Origin: Cryptomeria japonica
Lineage: Eukaryota; Streptophyta; Pinopsida; Cupressales; Cupressaceae
Assembly: GCF_030272615.1 (NCBI RefSeq)
Contig: NC_081413.1
Coordinates: forward strand, 25,166,966 to 25,230,965
Reading direction: 5' to 3'
Length of the DNA: 64,000 nt
The notes below the pieces were generated by a model. It did no database searches. It worked only from the letters and a program-made list of their open reading frames with translations, and was not told the DNA's origin. The position numbers and the translations under genes are program-made. Shown here piece by piece: positions 55,023 through 64,000 of this stretch (the first letter of the stretch is position 1; each line of letters begins with the position of its first letter).

Positions 55023-58000
55023 TTTTTTTTTAATTAAATATAATGAGAGTTCATTACAAAGAGACAGATGTATCAATATGCCCCACTAATCAAAACATAC
55101 ATCATCATTGCTCCAAAATTGAATACTGTTGAACCCATCTACCCAACGGGTCACTAATCAAAACATAATAGATCATCAATTTTTGTATCATACGCATTGG
55201 GTTGGCCCCTTATCTCTATGTGGCTATGATTCAAGGTATTCAGGTCAAGAATTCGATGGGTCATAGCATACAATTGTGTATATAAGGGTTGGTGGTTACT
55301 AAGCGAGAGTATAAATCAATAGTCATCATTCTATCATCTATTAATAGTATATACTTAAAGCATGTAAACAATGACAGTGGTATATAAAAGGATCATGTTA
55401 CCCATAAAGGACCTCGCCATCAGAAGAGTTGGAATCTCCAACAGAATCTACCCAAGCATTCCACCCTTGTTGGTCATCATTCCACATTAGAACCTTGCCC
55501 CACAAAATAGGATCAACATATGGACGAATGAAGGGTTCTGCTATTGGAATGTTTTGAATCTGTTCCTGTACATCCATGTTTCTCAACATATTGAGGTCTC
55601 TTATGAAGTTATCCAAACCGATATCAAAAGGGGGTCCATCCTTAGATGTCCTAGTCTAAGTGAATCCATGTGAGATCTCCCAAGTGAAGACTCTGGTTGA
55701 ACCATCGTGCAAGAACCTCTCAAATTTCCTTCGAGCTAGCCTCATGGCCACAGTGACCTACAAATCAATATAATGAATAATTGGTCTCCTCAAAGACCCA
55801 GTAAGAGATCTATCCTTGCCACTAAACAAATTGTCATTCCTAAATTTCCAAATAAGCCATCATATTTCTATAGAAAGATCAGACCAAAAAATATTAGCAT
55901 TTTTCTTAAGGCATTGGACAAAACCAATTACAACATCAGAAATCACAATATTAGTGCCAATACAAATACCAAAGATGTTCCACACTTCCCTGGCAAACAT
56001 GCAATCAAAGAATATATGATTGACAGACTCAGGTATCCTGCAACAAGAAAAACTTTTGTGTTCCTCATTATGTTTACTGATGGGAAGCTTCTGAAGGATG
56101 AATTGCCAACAAAAATATCTTTTCTTAGGTTCAACAGATCTCGTCCAAAGGCCATCAAACACTTTATGCCAAAAGGTAAAATCAAGATTCGAGTTCTAGT
56201 AGGCATCAACATGGGAGCAGATAGAATCATCATCAACAAGAGTAGTGTATATAGACTTGGCTTTGGTGCTAGACAAAAGGGAACCATTCAGCCACCTAAA
56301 GAGGTTGAATCTGGAGTTATTAACAAGGCAGAATTTGGGAAGAGCAATGGGGGGTACAAGCCTCTCTAAGCATAGTGTAGGTCTTCCATTGTGAAATGAG
56401 CACATCATAATTCAACATGATATCATTCCATCTTAGAAGGTGTCCATCCCTAATTATATCAGAAAACTTCTTCAATCCTTTACCTGCTCATACCTTGGCT
56501 GAGAATCCCTGGAGCAAAGCAAGAGGTTTGTCCGTGTATTTTAAATTCCACCATATAGATCGTTCTCCACATACCTCCCCATTCTCCCAAATAATACCAT
56601 TATGAGAGATATGACTTCTCACAACCTCCCAAGCCTTCCATATTGACCTGCAAATAGTAGATCCTGAGGGCCTAACATAAATGTTTCCAGCAATGATGTC
56701 ACTTAGTGACATCCCTTTCCAAGTAGGGCTTTTTTTGGGAGTGGATTTAGCAAGATTATGCCATATTAGTACTTTCCAAGGTTCATTCCCTTGTAAGGCT
56801 TTAAATATCCATTTCATTGCAAGAGAAATACCTTGCCACCTTAGGTCCTTAAGACCCAGTCCACCTTTATTTTTGCTCTTAGTGCACCAATGTCACTTAA
56901 CAACATGCTTTTTTTGCCTCCTTTCCCATTAGACCATAGGACTTCCCTAATCTGCCTTTGAATGTGACAAAACTGGTAATTATTGAAGAGCCAAGTTGAT
57001 GAATAATAGATGTTATAGGATGAAATAATCTTTTGACATACCTGAACTCTCCTGACAAGAGAGAGGAAGTGCCTATTCCACTTCCTAAGCTTCTTATCTA
57101 TCTTCTCTTTAATCCACTCCCACATAGCCTTCAAATTTGGTTCTATGGCAAAAGGTATTCCAAGATACCTCACCAGATGATTTGGACCACCCCACAAGAG
57201 AGAATGTTTGTTGCACCAAGTAGGAGGTTGTTATTCGGACCAGCCTAGCAGAACAATTTTAGGGAGCGAGACTCTACTTCCTGAGGCTTCACAGAATAGA
57301 TCCAATTTGGCCATTAATGTATCAATATTTTTCTCATCCAACCTAGCAAGAATGACAGTGTCATCCGCAAACTGGATATTAGAGAGATCCTCGCCATTAG
57401 GGAGAATGATTCCATTAACCTTAGGGGAGGAAAGAGAGTCTCTCATTAGGTAGTATAGAGCGTTAACAACAATAACAAAGATGGTTGGTGCTAGCGAGCA
57501 CCCTTGTCTAATGGATCTAGATAGGTCAAAGCTATCCGAATTACACCCATTTATCTCCACACATGTCATTGCATCCTTCATCAAGGTGTTCACCATCTTA
57601 CAAAAATACTTAGGAAATACAATACTTTCCAACATCATATTCACAAATCTCCATTCTATTATGTCACATGCTTTCTCAAAATCTAACAACAACAGAGCAA
57701 TATCCTGATTTGACTCCCTAGCAAAATGCATGGCTTCCTAAATGTAAGCAAATTTTCAAGAATATATCTTCCCTTAACAAATCCAATTTGAGTGGGGTTA
57801 ATCACCTTGGGTAGGATGCCTTCCAATCTTTGTACTAAAGCCGACCAAAATTTTATAAGACATTTAGCAGTGTAATCGATCTCCAGTTCTTAATTAATGA
57901 TCTATCACCATATTTAGGGATCATCTTAATAAGACTTGTATTAATTTCCTCTCCTAAGGAGCCCCTACCAATTGCCTCCTGATAAACCTTCAAAATATCC

Positions 58001-60010
58001 TCCCCAATCCATTCAATATAAGCCTTGTAGAATTCTACCAGAAGCCCAAAATAGCCTCCTTAATTTCTTCCTAAGATAGACCTCTATTTAACATCTCAAC
58101 ATCCTCTCTGCTAATTTTCCTTGGAGAAATACCTCTAATATACTCTGTAGCCCTTGCTTTTCTCAACTCATTATCTTATGAAGAAAACAACTTTTGACAG
58201 AACTCAGCAAATGCTTTAAAAATATTTGATTACTTTGAAATGGTATCGCCACCTTCCCGAATATTGTCAATATTTGCTCTAGCTTCCTTAGTTTTAAGCA
58301 GTTGGAAGAAATATCTAGAACACTTATCTCCATGTTCTAACCAATTTATTCTTGCTCCAGTTCTAGCTCCATGAATCCTCACATTTTGAATATTCTTGAA
58401 TGTATTTTTGGCTTGACAAAGGATGCTCTGGGCATTAGAGCTGGATGGATTACTCTGTGGATTCTCTTCTGCTTTTTGAAGCTTAAGGTGAGCTATAGTT
58501 CCCTCCTTCCTAAAATCTTTAGCCATTTTCTTCCCTACTGTCTGAAATAAGATCCTCCAACTATGTACATTTTGATTCTAGCCCTTGATGGGGTTGTCAT
58601 GCTTAATGATTAGCTTATTAAACTGCCTAATAGTAAGGATCACTTGTTTCAATTCACCTCCTTTTAACAGGCTAATGTTAAGAGAAAAAGCTTCTTTCTT
58701 AAAACTCTTCCTAGAGGGAAGAATACAGTGAGAGATCACAACTTGGATGGGATGGTGATCAGAAAGAGTGTAAGGGGTAACCCTCACACTAGATCCTCCA
58801 CGGTCATTATTGATTCTAAAAAAGCCTTTATTGAAATAAAACATGTCTAGCCTATAGTATTCTCTTGTTACCTCACTGGCAATTACACCAAGTGAACCAT
58901 ATGCCTTGAGTGTCTTTCTTACAACCTACCAAGGAGTCTACAAGTCCGAGTTTACCAAGCATCCTATTCCAGAAGAACTTTTCTTCACCTTTGCACTCAA
59001 ACTTTCTTCCTCCGACCTTATCCACAAGACTCTCCACCATGTTGAAGTCCCCCTCAAAGATTCAAGGAATATTATCCAACTCAAACATCCATCTCCAAAG
59101 CTCAATTCTATCCTTATAATTATTAGAAGCATACACAAATCAAATCCCAAACTCCAGCTCTTTATACTTCAAAATAACCCACACAGGCCTGTTACACGAC
59201 GAACAACCCCACCTCGAGACATGCTTAGTCCACCTATTACTCAAAAGAATAAGCGCTCCACCTTTTCCTTTAACATGTTTAGTGGTGAAACTATTTGCTT
59301 CCCCCCAAATACATTTTAGATTAACATCAAGTCAGTAATCAACTGTATTGAGTTCTTGAAGGAGGATGTCAATGTTTTTGTACAACTTTAAAAATGGCTT
59401 CACAACATTTTCCTATCTGGGGTCTCCAAACCTCTTACATTCCAAGATGTGATATTCAATTTCCAAGAGAAATTTATGGGTTAATTTTCATAGGTGCCCT
59501 GAATTTATCATAGCATTTGGGCAACTAACCTTTAGGAGCCTTCAAATCTTTGGACATAGCGAAGGAGCCATTAGGTCTCCCCCTTTTCCTTTTGAATTCA
59601 AAAGCCTGATCAAAACCCAAGTGGGGGTTGTTTGTTAGTTTGCTATTACTCTTAAGTTTTTTGGATCCGTTCTTGTTTCTAGCCTTCCTAATCCCAACTT
59701 CTTACATAGCTTCCTCAACAATGTCATTTTTGGAACTCCCCTTGAAAGGGACAAGGGTCCACTTAATAGCCTTATCATTAACATCAACCCCAATATACCA
59801 ACATCTTCCACCTCCATACTCTCATGGATTCCACAATCAGTAATAGAAGCAACACTCTTACAAGGCACTTCCCCACCACTATTGACTTTAATGCCAAAAT
59901 TGAAGGAGGGGGGGGGGGGTGCGGGGCGAACAAAGTCATGGGGCGAATTATCTACAAGAAGGCAATCAAAGAAATCAAGATCCTTCTTGTTGGCAGCAGG
60001 GAAACAACAA
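55023..60010 (-). mobile_element. Nearly full-length decayed LINE (L1-type)
   Basis: The 3' end is marked by a T9 run (55023-55031, poly(A) on minus). Reading upward in coordinates from there come the zf-RVT region, thumb, RT, endonuclease, and then a basic KRKRGRP stretch (about 59600) from the end of ORF1. Many frameshifts and stops are present. The 5' end is cut by, or abuts, the copia LTR at about 60011. Confidence 0.75.
55860..59465 (-). pseudogene. LINE ORF2 (endonuclease, reverse transcriptase, zf-RVT), decayed
   Basis: Minus-strand segments in order: endonuclease start 'ITSWNVRGLETP' (59455-59420), metal-binding G-D-F-N (about 59065), SDHHPI (about 58760-58740), linker 'ARINWLEHGDKCSRYFFQ' (about 58350-58300), and RT fingers/palm with 'LLLDFEKACDIIEWRFV', 'IRQGCSLAP' and the F-A-D-D-T catalytic box (57731-57231). 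The thumb has 'YLGIPFAI' (57197-56841), and the zinc segment C-C-R-I-P-E-S-V-N-H-x(3)-D-C lies at about 56046-55990. Intervening stops and shifts make it non-functional. It would have copied LINE RNA by target-primed reverse transcription. Confidence 0.8.
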
Positions 60011-62541
60011 TGTAGGAAAACTGAGGATCTGTAGATCTGATCAAGAACAACAATAGCAAAGATGAACACCACATCAACAACACACATAACACATGGATTT
60101 TTGACGTGGAAAACCCGATTAAGGGAAAAACCACAACGGGAACCTACCCACAATATGATGATACTCTGCAGTAGTATGTGTAAATATTATAATGGGGAAT
60201 TCACATGCATTTAGGCACATTGCCTAGAGTTCACTGCTCAAAAATTACAAAGGGCTACAACCCTGGGAAGGCTCACTGCCTTACAAAGATCAGACAAGAA
60301 TCCAGATTACATGAATTGAAACAATAGCATCTCCAAATACCTGATCACAGTTTTGGTTAAGCACATTGTCTGCACAACAACACTTCTCTGCTTTTCTCCA
60401 CTACCAAAAGATAAATTCACTTGTTTGTGTAGCGTCCTAAAATTGCGACACTTGCAATTTCGACTGCATTTGGGTCTTCACGATGGCGGCGCAATGTTGA
60501 ACCTGAATGGAGACCCCGGAACCTGTTTACAACATCAAAAACTGCATATTTCTGCACCTTGGCCTGATCCTCCTTGCACCCTGCTGTCCTGGGAGGTGGG
60601 ACCATGGCGCCCAGCGCCTTGGTCCTTCAGGACCATGGTACCTAGCGCCCTGGTCCCTCAGGACCATGGCACCCAGCACCCTGGTCCCTGGCCCTATTTT
60701 GGGCCCGGTCTCTTGTTGGGCATCGGGTCTTTAAGTTTGCAATTTGGAAAATAATGTTCCTAGGTCGGCCTAAGGTCGGAAAAATCAGTCTCCTAACCCT
60801 AATTGACAAGTATATAAACTACATTTCCTCTCCCAAAAATAGGGAAAAAGATATATGTGTGCATGAGGCGGAAGCGATATTCAAACATTCAAATATTCAA
60901 GCATTCAAGCATTCCTTCAAGCAATTGAGCATTCTAAGTCTCCATTCAAGGCTAAGTGTTGCATTCAAGACAAGGATTCAACCATTGAAGAGGAGATCAC
61001 CTACAACATACAACATACAACATCATTACACCTTCGCATGTAAGAATACAAACATTCTTACAACAAGGTATCAGTACTTGATTACATTACAAACACTTAC
61101 ATTTACAGCATTCTCATTTCTTGGTTAATTCCAAAACCGGGGTTTGACCTGAAGGCAAACCCCTCATCCCTAACCCCCCAATCGTCCTCTCTTTTCTGTG
61201 TGTAGGTTGCAGGTATGCGACTGTAATTGAAGATCTGGAACCCTTGTGCAGAGACGAACAGATCCCTCTTCGTTTCACAGATTTTTCGGAGGACCGTGTG
61301 CACTCCGAGCGCCATCGTCCCGTCAACTTTCGCTCAAATTTGTAGGACAACATTGTCTCAACATTTTACTGCTAATTTCAAGTCCGTAGCTTCATCCCAT
61401 GTCCCTATCTCCGTCTACAAGCGAATCTTTCTTACTTTACATGCATTCCTAGTTCAATCGTTCTATCTACATTCTTTACAAAAGAGGGTATCCTTGCTGT
61501 CACAACCCTTGAAACTCATTTAGAATCCAGTCTTGCATTGTGTGGGATTGGATCTTGTGGGTTTCAACCCCTCTTTTGAATGTAAAGTCTCTCCCAAGTG
61601 AAAACCGTCAACCCTAGTGACCTCCTTTCTCTCTCCATGGAGTGGGGGAACACCTAGGGTTCAATTTTCTGCTTTACAGTTTGCTTATACAATACTCTCT
61701 CATATCATAGATACACTCACAAACACTCATCTTACATGATTACAACACTTATTTATACAAATCATCAGCCTTAACCTTAAGGTTGAGTCAACACATAAGA
61801 CTAATTACAAAATTACATCACACGATACATAAATCTATAACCGGACCAATACAATGTCAACAAAGACATAACATGGACCCAAATCAAATCCTCGAACACG
61901 CAACACCACCAAATAATTCACCAAGATCATCTACAACATGCTAAACCACTGAATATGTCGCATAACACGAAGAATACCACCAGACCAATAAAGTCTTCAA
62001 TAATGCACACCACGATCAATGCAGACCACCAAAACGCATAGCACATAATTAGAGAACACCAACAAGAAATGTGAATTCCATCGCAATAACTACAATAACT
62101 CGGATAACAAGAATCATCATCATTCCATTACCGGAGTTCAAGAACACTAACTGACAAACTAAAAGATACACTTGTGAAGTTCCAAATCACGAACCATCGG
62201 ATCTGAGGACACATGAATGTCCCAATCACTCTCCAAAATCCGCAACTCAAGATATAATCATTCTGAAGCAATTTGGATCAAATACCATAGCTTTGCAATA
62301 CAAACCAACAGAAAAATCAACCATCACACCAGATCACATAACTCGATCAAATCACCTTCCAGAATATTGAAATTCATACTAAATCAACTAGAGATAAGTA
62401 TCTCAAAACCCATTAATCCGCATCAACAAATCTGCAATAGATCACCCAAACCAACTCTCTGTAACAAAGCAATTCTCTGCAACATAGGAATATGTTGACA
62501 TCAATGACAACAACACATTCCAACAACTCTAATATCCAACA
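60011..62541 (-). mobile_element. Copia LTR (3' LTR), split by a gypsy LTR insertion
   Basis: The minus-strand sense start TGTTGGATATTAGAG at 62541 directly follows a polypurine tract (AAAGGGGGAGAT, 62553-62542) downstream of copia RNase H. The other end is taken as TGTAGG (plus) at 60011, giving TG..CA termini and about 1275 bp once the 1256-bp insertion at 60428-61683 is removed. The left edge is inferred. The many TCTCCCCCTTT words at 62540-62800 are antisense polypurine-like stretches. Confidence 0.5.
60428..61678 (+). mobile_element. Solo gypsy LTR with perfect target duplication
   Basis: 1251 bp, TGTAGCGTCC...CTTTACA, the same family as the LTR at 2295-3543 in opposite orientation. The five bases before (60423-60427) and after (61679-61683) are both GTTTG. 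No priming site or gag follows, so the interior was lost by LTR-LTR recombination. It has a TATA-type box (GTATATAAAC, about 60809), three hairpins (60599-60690) and the GGACCGTG..CATCGTCC stem-loop (61291-61320). Confidence 0.95.
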
Positions 62542-62903
62542 ATCTCCCCCTTTGGCATTGATGGCAACATATGAATATGAAAAACAATCAATACAAAGAA
62601 AGAAATTGACTCCAACAATCTCCCTCAAAATCACAAGGATCAACTCCCCCTTTGACAAACAACTCAAAATACTTAAGGGTTTTTTACATGCATCTCTCCC
62701 CCCTTTAACAACAATGTCAAAGACACATACAAATCATTATTCTCTCTCCCTTATAAATAATCTCTCCCCTTTAGAAAGGCAATCTCTCCCCCTTTGAATA
62801 AACTCACACATTGATTACTCCCCTGGAGCAGCATCACCCACTCATCAATCTAGATATCATGATAAGACTATGAAGTCCATCGGATCGATGCAACTCAATG
62901 CAT

Positions 62904-63660
62904 CTAGTTCACAACAGGAGGGGCAATCACCCCTAACTTCTCTCTCGGATATAAAAATGTCTTTGCAGACAAAGGCTTAGTGAAGATATCTGCAATCTGT
63001 TCCTTTGTAGGTACATACTCCAATCTGACTTCTTTCTCATTCACCTTCTCTCTCAACAAATGAAACTTGGTTGATATATGTTTTGTCTTAGAATGCAACA
63101 TCGAATTCTTAGAAATATTGATAGCACTAGAATTGTCACAATATATAACAATAGGCTCATTATAAACAACTCTAATATCCTTCAGCATCTGCTAAATCCA
63201 AAGTACCTAAGTGCAGTTGCTAGCAACATCAATGTATTCAACTTATGCTGTAGATAAGGAAATAGCATCTTTCTTCTTGTTTGCCCAAGAAATCAACTTT
63301 TTCCCTAAAAAGAATGCTCCACTAGTAGTGCTCTTCCAGTCATCAACATCACCTGCCCAATCAGCATCAACATAGGCATTCAAAATGAAATCGTCATTCT
63401 TCAAATACCACAAACCATAATCAACTGTTCCCTTCAGATATCTGAATATCCTGTTCACAACAGTAAAATGACTTTCCTTAGGATCAACCTGAAATCTTGC
63501 AACAAGACATACAACATTAATAATGTTAGATCTAGTCCAAGTCAAATATAACAGTCCACCAATCATAGATCTATACAGGGTTTGGTTAGCCTTCGGAGAT
63601 TCATCATCATTTGTCATCTTGCATCCAATCGCCATAGGAGTTCCCGATGAATACCAAGAG
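62904..63660 (-). pseudogene. Ty1/copia reverse transcriptase/RNase H fragment
   Basis: Minus frame 63635-63243 has 'YRSMIGGLLYLTWTRSNI', 'RYLKGTVDYGLWYL' and 'DADWAGDVDDWKSTTSG'. The same frame continues through three stops (TAA 63242-63240, TAG 63209-63207, TAG 63194-63192) into 63188-62904 with 'IYCDNSSAINISKN', 'SKTKHISTKFHLLRE' and 'EQIADIFTKPL'. These are the connection and RNase H parts of copia Pol. The upstream pol is replaced at about 63640 by other repeat sequence, so this is a 3' fragment with its LTR below 62541. Confidence 0.85.
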
Positions 63661-64000
63661 GGGGGGGTGAATTAGTATACCAAAAAATACTGAACTCAAA
63701 CACTTTATCAGACTAGCAGTAAATTGGTATAACAGTTTAGCTAACAAACCGGTTAACACAAATGCAAACTAGACAACAAGGCATTCACCCACAGAAGCAC
63801 AATCACCATAACACAAGAGATTTTGACGTGGAAACCCAAATGGGAAAAACCACAGTGAGATGAAACTCACAAGTAACTATCTGCAGGATAGTAACCAGAC
63901 CGGTTAAGGTTAGTCTGGTTAAGGTCATACAATGTTATTTACCAGAACAAATCTTGTTAGGAATCTCAATCTCTGTTAGGAGATAAGTCCGATTAAAGAC
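63640..64000 (+). repeat. Start of another dispersed repeat, cut by window end
   Basis: Begins GATGAATACCAAGAGGGGGG at the break in the copia frame. It contains 'TTTTGACGTGGAAACCC' and 'GGGAAAAACCACAGTG' (63822-63856), which also occur in the copia LTR at 60097-60140. It is probably another LTR inserted into the pol fragment. Confidence 0.45.

Noticed and set aside
59635-60153. 172-codon minus frame as a gene
   Set aside because: It crosses the boundary between the LINE and the copia LTR and reads out of frame with the LINE motifs.
1-64000. tRNA and rRNA genes
   Set aside because: I saw no cloverleaf with A and B boxes and no rRNA-like stretch, but without a scan a diverged tRNA could be missed.

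Overview
This is nuclear DNA from a seed plant with a large, repeat-swollen genome. A gymnosperm, most likely a conifer, fits best: decayed nested LTR retrotransposons of several families, very long introns, LINEs and copia relics, and a host gene with clear plant homologues. The species cannot be told from the sequence. I see one host gene; nearly everything else is mobile DNA or its debris.

Host gene. A thylakoid-lumen cyclophilin-type protein resembling plant CYP26-2 has its first coding exon at 20181-20991 and its last at 48491-48699. The intron between them is about 27.5 kb and is filled with transposable elements. The splice sites are GT..AG, the phase matches, and the joined reading frame is 339 residues.

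Layout. 1-3543: 5' part of a minus-strand Ty3/gypsy element (gag, leader, priming site, 1249-bp LTR). 3570-4621: relic of the right end of a DNA transposon. 4667-17297: a DNA transposon of about 12.6 kb with 26-bp terminal inverted repeats. It carries two convergent, intron-containing, decayed genes (a zinc-motif protein on plus, a DDE-transposase-like protein on minus), a 359-bp satellite between them, GTACGCGC-type subterminal repeats, long GA/CT tracts and an inverted-unit minisatellite. 17298-20180: AT-rich flank and the host promoter region. 20992-48490: the giant intron. It holds a gypsy RT scrap, several LTRs that start TGTTGTGAC and carry different tandem arrays, a long unknown ORF broken by two stops, and a complete non-autonomous LTR element (37934-46117) encoding only a protease/G-patch protein. 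50623-51990: a 5'-truncated LINE. 55023-60010: a decayed, nearly full-length LINE on minus. 60011-63640: a minus-strand copia element whose LTR was split by a gypsy LTR that is now solo, with a perfect 5-bp duplication (GTTTG). 63640-64000: start of another repeat.

Two things stand out. One is the two-gene terminal-inverted-repeat transposon, which I cannot assign to a superfamily. The other is a set of hairpin cassettes built from GGACC/GGCGC words that recur in unrelated LTR families. It includes an approximately 30-nt stem-loop with a compensatory stem change and an inverted loop between families. Boundaries marked 'about' were read by eye, without alignment software.
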